Below are positions 24,641 through 36,000 of a DNA stretch of 64,000 bases, piece by piece. Under the pieces are notes generated by a model, which was not told the origin of the DNA, ran no database searches, and worked only from the letters and a program-made list of their open reading frames with translations. Numbering within the stretch: position 1 is the stretch's first letter; each line of letters starts with the position of its first letter. The stretch is from Strix aluco. Its lineage: Eukaryota; Chordata; Aves; Strigiformes; Strigidae. A program made the translations under genes and the position numbers. The stretch spans positions 105,464,610 to 105,528,609 of the forward strand of contig NC_133934.1 of the NCBI RefSeq assembly GCF_031877795.1, given 5' to 3'.

Positions 24641-26269
24641 TAAAAGGGTTCTGAGTAAGGAGGCCACTGGACGGTCTTGGTCCTTCTTGGTACGCCGGGG
24701 CTTACGCAGCCTCTCTGGACACAGGGGATGGCAGGATGCGGTGCTGAGTAGCTGCGGGGAAGAAGTTTTGCTACCGACCCCACCTCTCTGAGGTAGTTTT
24801 TACCCACATCCTACCATGACCTTGTACTGCATCCCCAAACCCATGTGCATTGGAGGGTATATCAGCCCACATCTTCCAAATAATTGCCTCTGTCCCCAGC
24901 ATCCCTGCCCCAGCTGATGCCATGTGCCCAGGATGTCTCTATTCCACCCACAGTCTTCAGCTGGGATGATGGATTCCCTGTGCTTCAGGACTTGTAACAC
25001 ATGTCAGCTCCCCGTGTCACCTTGAGCTCATGCTGGGCATGGCAGGGTGCCCAGCTGGGGATCTGGGTGATGTCTGTCTGTGGGAGCACCCTGTTGAGGA
25101 GGAGGGTTCCCAAGGAGCTCACCCAGCTGGTCTCCCTGGGCAAAATCACCTCTGGGACATGGAAACCCAGCTTGTTGCAAGCTGGAAGGAGGAGCTGCGC
25201 CCAGGGTGGTTATGTTGAGCACAGAAACCCCAAGCAGAGGTCTGGGAGCTGTGAGTTTCCACTCCTTTCCTGCTACCTGAGCAGCTCAAAAGAAGTGGGG
25301 CAAGGCAGAGAAGCAGCCCGTCCCCACTGCTGAGGCATGCTGCCCTCCCAAGTGCCCCGCCCAGACACACCCAATGTCCTGGCCACAGTGCCCCTGCCCA
25401 CGGCTTCACACCCCACACAGGGGAAAGCAGCGTCCGGGCAGGACCTGTGCTCTGGACCTGCAGGAGGGGGCAGGACCCCGCAGCGGGGGCATGGGTGTGG
25501 GCAAGGGCAGCACTGCAGCTGCTGGTGGGTGCTGTGGTGGGGGCTGCCGCAGCACCCTGCCTCCTTGCACATGCTGCCCCTAGGCACCAGCTGTGGTGAG
25601 GAAGGTTGCAGCTGGTCCCACCACCTTGTTAGATCATTTTGAGATTGTCTGTGTGCCCTAGGTTTGGAAACTCCAGCCTCTTTGTGGGTGCACTGGAGGA
25701 AAAATCTCACCCAATGCTACAGCCACAAGTTAAATCCAGCCCATGGCATCATGCCAGGCAAGGTGCCATCTGCAATGGGTTATAGCCAAGCGCATTTGCC
25801 AAGGCTGGGAAGATGCTGAGTTCCTTCACAACTGACTTCATGGAAGACATCTGGTAAATCCATAAGAACAAGCCTTGACCTGGTCAGACTTCTCCTTCCA
25901 GTATGAAACGCAGACTTCTTTCCAAAGTGAGAAAGTGAGACAGTGAGATTTGAACTGTCCCAACTAGCAATATGTGACATGAATAAGAGCAGTTCTCTAC
26001 AGTGCTGGATCTCCAGGCTGCTTAGATTCCCCAGCATCATTTTATGTTCACTTTGTAATTTTAAGATCATTGATGCAATTTTATAGGGAAGATGATAATT
26101 TTTCCTTTAGTTAATGCTTAGGGTCTAGAAAACAAGATTGCTTCCTCTGGGAAAAAAAGCCACTCATCTTCCTAAATTTGATTGTTAGACTTCACCCTTG
26201 GTGGAAGGCTTCTGTCTTCTGAGTGGTGGTGGAATAAGTGGAATAAGTGATGTTCTTGGCATCTTGACT
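24641..26269. other. Non-coding flank, nothing recognised
   Basis: Moderately GC-rich unique sequence with overlapping chance open frames on both strands (for example 25001-25710). None has recognisable protein similarity. Confidence 0.5.
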
Positions 26270-26800
26270 TCTTCTTCATAGAAACATAGCAATTGCAGCT
26301 CGTAGGGACCTCGACAGGCCCTCTAGTCCTTCCCCCAGCTGTAAGTGGGATACACAAACCAATCATTTGAGATGTTTGTGTCACCTGTCCTTATACCTAC
26401 CCAATGAAGTTTCTCCAAGATAGTCATCCTAGCCCTCACACTCTCCTTACTGGTGGAGAGTTTCTCCTACTGTCTTGCTACAGGCTAAGCCATCTCCCGT
26501 AACTGTCCACTGTATCTACTATCTTCAGTAGATACAATAGACAAATTTGGAAGCTCACCACTGCTACATTTTTTTAGATGTATTTGAACACTTGATGGTA
26601 TCTCACTTCAGTCATCTTCTCTCTAGACCAAAGAAATCTATGCTTTCTGGACATCTCATTATTTTTCTCCAGTCCCTCACCAATTAGTCCAGATCTGTCC
26701 TGAAACTCAGTACCCAGAATGGGTAGAGCAGAGTGCAACCCAGGCCATGGACAGGCTAGAAAGTTGCTTTAGATACTTACCTTTATCTTGTATACTGTCC
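26270..26800 (-). mobile_element. Ancient CR1-type LINE 3' remnant
   Basis: GAAACATAGCAATTGCAGCT followed by AGGGACCTCGACAGGCCCTC matches the reverse complement of an old CR1 3' end (ggaagggacctcgagaggtcatctagtcc pattern). Further right, CTCAGTACCCAGAATGGGTAGAGC resembles the region around CVQFW. It is heavily diverged and the right boundary is vague. Confidence 0.5.
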
Positions 26801-28464
26801 CCAGTATGGACACTCACCTATGGGCAGAAGCTGGTTCTAGCAATATTTTCCTGTATATTTATTTTCCTTAAAGGCTTCATGCCCTGGAACAAAACTAGAT
26901 CTCCCTAGATTTCCCCCCAAACCCACACACATGCTTTTCTTTAAACAAAGCACACCATTTTGTCACCTGATGGTGGAAAGGACATCAAATTGATTACCAA
27001 ATTTCCTCTTTCTTACAAACCAAGACAAGGGAACACTTAATACAGTTAAAGGACAATGCATCAGAGAAAATCCTTTGGCACAGCGTATAATTTACCTGGG
27101 GTACTTATATGCCAAAACATTATTTAGAACTGAGCAGGACATCCTCACCCAAAAATTAGTATTAGATTTAAATGGCTAATGAGGTGGCCAACAGCCACAG
27201 TGAGTGGATCAAGCTAATCTTTATATACATTCATGGCAGCTTCATTTAGGGTGCTCAGGTCAAGCATCATTAGTTTCCTATGCCACATTTTAGCTGGCTT
27301 TAAAATTATCTCTGCTGAACAGATTTTACTCCACTTGCTTGTACTCTGGTATAGTCTGTGTATGGTCACTTTGTTACTTCCTAATGAATCAACACCAGAA
27401 GCACTTGGAACTGGTTGAACAAAAATAAGTTCAGTTGCTCCAGAACAGTTAAAAGCATGTCTACGCTATGGGTCTATCTTGGTATAAAAATCATTTTCAG
27501 TAATCTTCTTTCAAAAGGAGATAGAAACATTTATTCATTGCATATTATTCTCTTCTATTTTAGGGGATGAGAAAGAGTGGCAAGGAATCTCTGGTGTTGC
27601 CCCATCCAGCACTGCCTGCTATCAGAGAGAGGAGGTGGGATCAGATGTGATGGGGCATTGACATGCAGTACCCACTCCAGATTGGGCCAAAGGGCTAAAA
27701 TTTTTTGCTCTGATTTACAGGTAACTGGGAGTAGCTGATATGTTCAGCTAACAGAAAGCCTTGGTGTCTAGCCCTTACCCCTCAGCAGCCCCACGCAGAA
27801 AAGATACTGTCTAACCCCTTGTCCTGAGCAGGGCAGAACTGCCCAATGCCTCAAGGTGAAAGATGCCAGAGGAAACGTGTCATGAGTTACTCTGTCCTCG
27901 CCACAGAAAAACTGCAAGACAGAAGAACAGCCTCTGGTGCTGAGTACTAGCAGCTGAAAGCTCCACGTGGCATGAACAGAGGTGCTCAACCACAGGAGAG
28001 AAACAACAGGAGAAATACGGATGCATCTGTGTCAGGAGAGAAGATGAGGTATAATGGAAAAGAAGCAAAATGCCAGAAAAAGGGCTACTCAAAGTGAAAT
28101 CCTAGCTCTGTTAAGTGTCAGTGACCAAGGTCTCACGGACTACAGTAGGACAGGGATTTTACCCAGGGGTTAAGAGGTGCAGCTCGAAACTACCAGGATA
28201 ATTCAGAGCAGGCGGAAACAGAGAGGTCTGCTCAGGGCTGCAGTAACTCAGCCAGCAGCTGCCAGCTGAGAGCATTTAGCAACGGGCATGACAGGTGCCA
28301 TAATCTCCTGTCATCATGTACTTTGTATCTCCAGTGATTATTTAGAAATCAATATACTGACACGTAAAGAAAAAGATATGTTCAACAGGACACTGGAATA
28401 GACATCAGAAGTTTCTTATATGTGAAGACTTTTTTTTTTTTTTCAGATAGAACATACCTAACAA
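26801..28464. other. Non-coding flank, nothing recognised
   Basis: Unique sequence ending in a T14 run at 28430-28443. No supported exon. Confidence 0.5.
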
Positions 28465-28750
28465 ACAATGTGAGCTCCATGGAGTCCAAGATCCTTAGGG
28501 CCTGAAGGGAGCATTCAGATTTCTAGCCTGAACTTCAACATAAAACAGGCTACAAAATTTAACCAGATAGTTTCTGCATAAGGCCAATAGCTTCTGGATG
28601 AGTTATAGATCATCTTTTAAAAAGACTTTCAGCCTTGATTTGAAGACTTTGTGACAGAGAGAATCCACAACATCTGTGGGTAGGTAGCACTAGTCACTCT
28701 TTGTGTCTCAGCAATTTTTATTAATACAGCAAGTGTTTGTTCTTGACATA
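28465..28750 (-). mobile_element. Ancient CR1-type LINE 3' remnant
   Basis: The order of AGTCCAAGATCCTTAGGGCC, GCCTGAACTTCAACATAAAACAG, CTTTCAGCCTTGATTTGAAGAC, GAGAATCCACAACATCTGTGGG and CAGCAATTTTTATTAA follows the antisense 3' end of old reptile-type CR1 elements. A T14 run immediately precedes it. No open frame remains. Confidence 0.6.
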
Positions 28751-31700
28751 TTAGCATTATCATGTCCTATATCCATCTACAGTGCAACATATGGTAGAAG
28801 GATAATGTGAAAATGCCCAGTGCCTGCGGCTTCAGTAGCTCACCAGTGCTCCCCAAAGTTAAAGAACACAGCTAAAATCCATGTAGGATTTGAAAGGAGA
28901 TAGGCAGGAGCTGCATGGACATAGGCAGGAGCTGTGTAGCCACTTCAAATGGGAGAACATGCAGAGGAGACCAAGACAAGTGAGGCTGTGCTGGAAGGAC
29001 CCAAAAGCCATTGTGGAGGAGAGGGAAGAGCACAGGGAGATCAGGTCTGTGACCTGTCAGTGTGAATCCTCTGCAGTTTGTCTAGCCAAAGAGCAAGGCA
29101 GCTTTGAACCGGTTGCTGAAAGAAATGACACACAACGCACATGTGATAGAAACAGAGGAGAAATGACACTTCTTTGCAGGCTGAGGCGGTGATGACAAAC
29201 ATTGCTTCTACTGGGATTCAGAATGTCCACGGACACAGAAGGAGGCTGGGAGAAAGTCAAGACTGGATGAAGAACCAAGTCAGCCCAATACATATGCCCT
29301 GGATGAAGGACAGATTTGCAAACAGAAATGGGAGAAGTGGAAAAGTTCAGCATCAAGGATAGTGTGGCAGAACAATGGAAGAAGGCAAAGGATGAGCTGG
29401 ATCAGGAAAATGTAAGGGGATGGATCTGAGATTGCTGAGGTTCCTCTCCCCAGGAGAGCATCTGAGACATTTAGCTGAGGAAAGCTCAAATAAAGCCAGA
29501 ATCGCTTCTGGTCAAGACAGGTTGAAAACACTGCCAGAGAGGTATTGAAATATAAGTAAGTATTGACATACAAATTCATTTCCTAATCACAAAAGTTTGC
29601 AGAGAGAGAAAGAGGAACGAGAGAAGGCACACTGAAAAGCAGAAAGCCACACACTGAGTTTTGCAACTCAGTGACCAGAGACTCACAAAGAACTTGGCAG
29701 AGGAGGACAGAGCTGTCCTCACAGCTTTGGAGGTATGGTCAGGAGAACAGAGGGCCCTCCAGCAGCCCCAGGAGAAATGGAGGTGAGGATATGCAGGGTA
29801 CCATTGGGCCACATTCCTCTGCAAAGCCAGCAAGACACCCCAGTGGGCAGGTGATGAAGTGTTTGGAGCAAAGCAATGAAAACACCAAGAAACCCCAGTA
29901 TATATCAGCAAGACACTATGTCTATACCTCTACAGCCTGGTCGTGCTCAGAGCATTAACTCTGTATGAACTACAGTGCTTGCTTCAAATCACCAGTCAAG
30001 GTGGCACAAAATGATGGAGGGCACACATGCTGTAGAGTGGACCTCAGGCTGATAAGCTCTGATGGGCTTGTCAGGTTGGGCTCTGTGGCAGTACTGCTTG
30101 AGCTAGAAAATGTTGTCATAACCCACACCACTGAACCTGTCCTTGGATAGGGATGCAGAGCTAGGTCTGAAGGAAAAAGGGGAGGAAGGGTGGTGCACAG
30201 AGAGATGAGAACATAGGCTCAAGTTGAGAAGCAGCACCTGTACACCCCTACACCCTGTGTGAGCCCTCAGCAGTTCTTTAGACAGTGTGTATCTCCTCAC
30301 ACTGATGCTGGTACCAGAGGTAGTTCCAACATTTCAGAGGGTTTCAGACCTGGTGGCCTTGGTTCTGCAGCAGACTGCAGCTTGGGGTCATGTAACCCAG
30401 ATAATGCAGAGCTGAATCAGAGATGAATGGGGAGGAGCTGTTTCTGGAGAAATTTGAATCAGTTCCTGAAGAACTGGAGAATGAAATAATCAGAATAAAG
30501 TTCTGAATAATTTATTGACAATCTGATAGCTTGAATTTTTATCTTAGCAGACCCAGTCATGCTGAGGCAGGGCTTGTGTAACTCCAGGTTGAATGCTGGG
30601 GAAAGAAATTGTGTACCGTACCCGGGGAGCCCCAGTGGGGTGAGACAAAGGGCAAATCATGCATTAGCTAATGCAGACAAGACACAGCCAAGGTTTGAGA
30701 TGGCAGAATGGCTTGTGGTGACCCTGTCAGGGCCTGTAGTAAAGCCTCCCCACCTTCTAGGAGTGAAGCTGGCTGCTCAAGGTCAGCTCACTGTTATGGG
30801 CTATTGTTAGGAAAGACCTGGAGGGACCCTCAGCAGAGGTTCCCCCCTCCTTTGCTTGGTGGCTGCTTTTAAAGTGAGGCTCATTCCTGGCTCCTGCCTG
30901 AGCTCCACTGCAGCCATGCCTGTACCTGGCCACGTACCCCACTCATCTGGACCCCCACCTGGGGACTTGACATCCTGGCTTGAACTGCCTCATCCTCATC
31001 GACTTGTCTGGTGATCTGGACTGGAGGCTGAGCCTGGTTACAGCCCACAAACTGCTCTGCTTGCCTTGCCCAGGTACAGTGGAACGGGGTCCTGGCTGGG
31101 GAGATCCTGCCCTGATGGCTCTTGGCTCCTGGCTCCCTGTCCCTTAGGGAGCAGCTGGCCCCCGCAGTGCCCTGGCAGTCCTCATTCACCTCTTATGAAC
31201 CATTTCCACCACTGTGGAGACACAAATTGCTTTAAAATCATGGCTAGGAATATCTGAAACATCAAGTTGGTACATGACTCCCTTGCAGCTCTGACAGGCG
31301 ACAGCCTCAGCAATGCTGCTGAGGCTCCATCACAGTGGAGGTGCCCTCAGTTTGCTCGGGGAAGGCATGATATTCAGCATCTGCAGCAGCCCCAATCCTT
31401 TGGCAGGCCAGACTCTAATCCAGGATTCCCAAAGTATGCAGGATATGGCCTGTGAGCGGTCCAAAACACCTGTGGCCATCCTGGACAGATCCCACCAGTT
31501 TCAGAGGCAGTTCCCAGCCCTTGCTGTGCCATCACGCACCAGGCACTGCAGAACCTCCTCCAGAGACCAGGAGAGCTTCCCCTTCAGAGGATGGCGGGAA
31601 CCGTTTGGCCTGAAGGACCACCGCAGAGGTCTGCAAAGCTGAGAAGAGGTGGAATGTTGAGCTAGAAGGTGGGCTTTTTGGCCTGATCTGCAGCTGCAGT

Positions 31701-32149
31701 CCCAGCCCCAGCTTGGTGTCCCACTGATTAACTGACTCCCATGAGCAGACTTTAGGAACTATTTACCAGTATCATGGTACATGTTGTGGTGGAGCTGTTG
31801 CCTCAGGTTGAGTGTAATGGGGGAGGCCTCAGGCTTTCTCTTAGTTTAATGTCTTTCGTTGAGGTAGGGCTGGCAGGAACAAGGTGTGTGGTATCTTGCC
31901 CACAGGTGGTAAAAGGCGTTCTCGGTTACTGAGAACCATGTGTGGCTCAGAAACCACGCTCATGGGCAGGGGTGTCTAGAGAGTCCAAGCATCTATTTCA
32001 CTACTCTGATGGCGTGAAGCCAGATGTTTCTCCAAAATACAATGCTTTCAGCTCTACACTTTCAAGGAGCACAGCTCGGCTTTAATCGTTAGGTTTCCTC
32101 CGTGCTCCCTTATTTCCCTGCTGACCCGTATTTCTCTCAGAACAGCGGA
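28751..32149. other. Proximal 5' flank of VSX2, no gene recognised
   Basis: Purine-rich unique sequence from about 28890 to 29700 includes two copies of ATAGGCAGGAGCTG about 23 bp apart (28900-28936). The remainder to the CpG island shows only short frames. Proximal regulatory elements are likely but none is distinctive by eye. Confidence 0.45.
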
Positions 32150-32491
32150 TGAGCGAGAAAGCCGGAGCCGCCGGCATTTTCCCACGCGGCTGTTTTGCGC
32201 GTCTCTCCTCGGGGGCCGGTGCCCCGCGCCGTGCGCGGCCAGGCTGGAGCCGTGTTTATGCAAGTGCGGATGCCTCCATCCCTGCCTCCCTCCTCCCCCC
32301 ACCTCCCCCAGCACGGCTGGAGGCGAAGCGGGGCCGGGGCCGGGGCCTGCCCCGCCGGGGCGGCCCTTCTCGGCACGGGGGCGGGCGGCGGCCCCAGCCC
32401 GCCGGCGGGCACCGGCCCCAGCCCGCCGAGCAGCGGCCCCGCCGCCGCCGGTGCCGGCTTTTTGGCATCCCTAATCGCGGCTGGCCCCTGT

Positions 32492-32548
32492 GATTGGCTG
32501 CGCGGCTCTGACCCCGCTCGGGCTCCCGGCTGGGCGGATAAAAGGGGC
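32492..32548 (+). promoter_or_regulatory. VSX2: Putative VSX2 core promoter (inverted CCAAT box and TATA-like box)
   Basis: ATTGG at 32492-32496 is an inverted CCAAT box. GGATAAAAGGGG at 32537-32548 is a TATA-like element about 45 bp downstream. With normal spacing the transcript would start near 32565-32575, giving a 5' UTR of roughly 30-45 nt before the ATG at 32607. The positions suit a core promoter, but no transcript data are available here. Confidence 0.55.
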
Positions 32549-32606
32549 CTGAGCCGGGGGCTCCCCGGCATTCCCGGAGCGGGCACCAGGGACCGCCGGC
32601 CGCAGC

Positions 32607-33042
32607 ATGACGGGCAAAGCGGGCGCGGCGCTGGCCCCCAGCCTGCCCGGTAAGCCCAAGCCCGACGGCGCGGCCGCCGCCCCCGCCGCCCCGCCGCCTC
32701 CGCCGGCCCCCGCGGCGGGGGCCAAGCCCAGCTCCGGGCCCACCCCTCCCCGCTGCACCGGCTTCGGCATCCAGGAGATCCTGGGCTTGAACAAGGAGCC
32801 GCCGTCGCACCCTCGGGCCGCCCTGGACTCGCTGCCCGCCGGGCACCTGCTGGCGGCCCGCTCCGTGCTCAGCCCCGCCGGCGTGGGCGGCGTGGGCATG
32901 GGGCTGCTGGGGGCCGGCGGCATCCCCGGCTTCTACACCCAGCCCACCTTCCTGGAGGTGCTCTCCGACCCCCAGAGCGTCCACCTGCAGCCCCTGGCCC
33001 GGGCCCCCGGGCAGCTGGACAGCAGCCAGACGGCCAGCTCAG
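32607..33042 (+). CDS. VSX2: VSX2 coding exon 1
   Basis: This exon encodes residues 1-145 plus one base. The ATG is preceded by CCGCAGC, an acceptable initiation context, and MTGKAG matches the known VSX2 amino terminus. The donor is TCAG|GTAGGC. It holds the Ala/Pro-rich stretch (about 18-45), the octapeptide-like FGIQEILGL (53-61), and the conserved [16 protein letters not shown] and [21 protein letters not shown] segments. Base composition is extremely GC-rich because it lies inside the promoter CpG island. The reading frame stays open into the intron to 33251, but the donor and the GAT codon completed by exon 2 fix the end. Confidence 0.96.
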
Positions 33043-36000
33043 GTAGGCACGTCCCCGGCCCCCGGGGACCCCGCCGCGCCCCGCCAGCGCCGCCGCCCGC
33101 CCCCGGCAGCCGCCGGCACCCGCCCGCCCCGGCGGAAGGCCCCACGCCCGGCGGCGGGAAGGCGATTTCGTTTCGGTCCCGAGGAGGAGGAAGAGGGCGG
33201 CCGGGCGGGACCGCATTCACCCCCCCGTCCGGGGCTGCGGCCGCGGTGTGATGGCGCGGCCGGGGGCGCCCGGGCCGGCGATGCGCGGAGACCCGGCGGA
33301 GCGGCCCCCCCGCGGCCCCGGCGGCCCCAACTCGTTGCCGGGGAATTAGGCGCCGCTCGCCATCCCCTTCCTAGACGGCAGCAGCCGCCCGCAGCCCTGC
33401 CCGCAGGCCCCGATCCCAGGCCGCCTCGGGTCCTCCCGGAAGGGCAGGCAGCAGCGCCCGGCCCCGGCCCGGGGGGGCAACCCCCAGCCTCCTCCCGGGA
33501 GCGGCCGGAGCCGTCTGAGGCGATGCCCGCCGCCCCCGCCCGCAGCACGGCCGCCGGGCAGCGCGCCGCCGGGGCCGGGCGGGTGGCGGGGCGCCGCGGG
33601 CCGGAACGGGGCCGCAGCGGGGGGGCAACACCGACCGCCGCGGGGCACAGTGGCGAGCATCAAAATGCGCGGCCCGGTTCCGTCCCCCGGTTGCTCCTTC
33701 GGGGCAGAGGCGGCGCCGCTCTGTCCTTAGCACCCCTCGGCCGGGGCACCCCCGGGGAGCGGGGGGCCGCGGACAGACACCAGCTCTTCCCGGAATGTTG
33801 TGGTTTTTGGTTTTTTGGGGTTTTTTTTGTTTTTTGTTTTTTGTTTTTTGTTTTTTTTCCCTGGGAGCTCCGTAGACCCCAATTTTCCCCTCCTCGCTCC
33901 GGGGTTTCTGCGGGGAAGTCCGGGGTCCCCGGGCTGGGGCAGGCGGCCGCGGGTGCCCGGCCGCGGGGAGGGGGCTGCAGCTTCCCCATTTTCCTACGGT
34001 TTTGTTGTGCTTGCCGGGCTCTGCATTTTAGCAGCGAGACAACAGTAGCCCCAGCAAACGACTCCGGGGGAGAGAGGGAAGAGCGAGAGCCCGGTCCCTG
34101 CCCGGAGCCTTCCCTGGCGGGAGCGGATCGTCCCGAGCCGCCGGGACCGGGAGCAGCTCTGGGGCCGGGGCCGCGCCGGGCTGGAGGGAGCGGCCGGCGG
34201 CGGGCCCCGTCCGCGGCGCGATCGCAACGAAAGCTTCGGCCGGAGCCGCCGGAGGGAGCGGAGCCGCCGGGCCCGGCCCTGCCCGGGGGTCCCAGGCGGG
34301 GAGGGAGCCCCAGCCCACGGCCGCTGCCCGTCTCTCCGCAGATTCCGAGGATGTCTCCTCCAGCGACCGGAAAATGTCCAAATCCTCCCTAAACCAGAGC
34401 AAGAAACGAAAGAAGAGGCGGCACAGGTAAGCGAGCGGCCGCCACCCCGCCGGGGCCCGCCGCCCCCCTCCCCGGGGCACCGGGCACCGGCGAGCCCCGG
34501 CGGGCCCGACCCGCTCCCGACCCGCTCCGGCCCGGGGCGAAATACCCCTCCCGGCGCCCCTGCGGCTTCTTCCCGGGGCCCTTTCCTTTTTTTCTTTCTC
34601 CCTGTCCACAATAAATCGGATTTGGGGACGTGCCGTTAGGGAGCGGCGGGGTCGGCCACAGGTGTCATTTTATTTAATTTTTCTGGCTGCGGGTCCAGGT
34701 ATCCCGAGCCGCAGACCCGAGCAGCCCGTGAGCATTTGGGCGGGATGCAGATCAGCGGGTGTTTTCGGGGCAAAACGAATCATCAACCTGTCCGAAATAA
34801 TCAAAACTGCCCCCTGCTCCGCATATAGCAATCTTAATATTGGCTGGCAGCGGGACAGAATTTCTATCAATGATTTAAATATTTTTATTACTTATAAATA
34901 AATGTTTTACCAATAGATTAAATAGTTGGGCATCAGGCACAGCCTGCAGAGAAGCTGACGAAGGCTGGAGAATTGGTTAAGGAAACGAAGATCCACTTTG
35001 GGAGATCGGGAGGGGATCTGGTTTCCCCTCGGGAAGGGTCAGGGTAATAGACTTTGCCTGACTTCTCCCAGTTAAAATGGAGTTGGACTGTCTGCACCTT
35101 ATAAACAGAAAGGGAGAATCTCGTGCTGGGTCGTGGCATTGCTGTGGCCGGAGAATCAGGACAAAGGAAGGCCAGACACCATCCACGGAGGGTGATTTAG
35201 GAATAATTAAATCAATCCTGCCACGATGCAGGAAGGGTGGATTAAAAGATGCCCCAGTGAAAGCTTACCAGGATGCCTGGGGGAAGGAGACCGACTATCC
35301 CAGGAGACGTCCTGCTATGCGTGCAACAGGAGGCTTGGGCTGGAGGGCTCATCCCAAACCCGGTCCCTCCCCAGGCAAACGCTCCCAGTTTCGGTGCTCT
35401 GGAGTAAATAACGGTTTGGTTTTTTTGTGGACTGGACAAGGCTGGGTGAAAATACAGCAGGGGCTGGTGTACAGGTCACAGTCTGGATGGAAGAGAGGAA
35501 ATAAAATTCAGATTTGTTTTATTTTTAGTTCTAGACAGAAACAGACCTGCAACATTTAGCTGTAGTTGTGTATTCTATACTAAATTAAGACCTCTAGTTG
35601 TACGAAGAAAGGGCTGGGAGATGACAGGCCAATAGTCTGCTAATAACTGCAGGATAGAAACACCAAAAGGGCTAGGAGATTGTGTATTGCAGAAGGGACA
35701 GGGGCTACCCAGGGATGAGAGCTAAAAGGGGAAAACTTCAGCTGAATGTCAGGCAAAACGCTCCTGCCAGTGAGCCTTGCTGGGTTTCAGCACTCTTGTC
35801 AGAGGAGGGTGGAGAGGAAGACTTGAAATTTAAACTGGATCAAAATTGGAATAATTTTTCCTGTGGTCCCAGAGAGAGAAAATACACGAGTTAATGTGCC
35901 TCCGCTGTCCCTAGAGTTTACAGATTTGTCGGAGCTGAAGGAAAGCTGTTTAAAAAGAGAATGGATTTAGGAGTGAATTTAAAGAATTGCAGGCAGGTCC

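Larger units (their letters stand above)
32150..34600. promoter_or_regulatory. VSX2: CpG island over the VSX2 promoter, exon 1 and intron 1
   Basis: The interval is very GC-rich with dense CG dinucleotides from just upstream of the promoter through exon 2. This is typical of a developmentally regulated, Polycomb-controlled homeobox gene. Many long open frames on both strands here are composition artefacts. The island is interrupted by a T-rich simple repeat in intron 1. Confidence 0.85.

Noticed and set aside
32137-34611. Long minus-strand and alternative-frame open frames (up to 289 codons) around VSX2 exon 1
   Set aside because: They are shadows of CpG-island composition and of the true exon 1 and exon 2; none shows recognisable domains.
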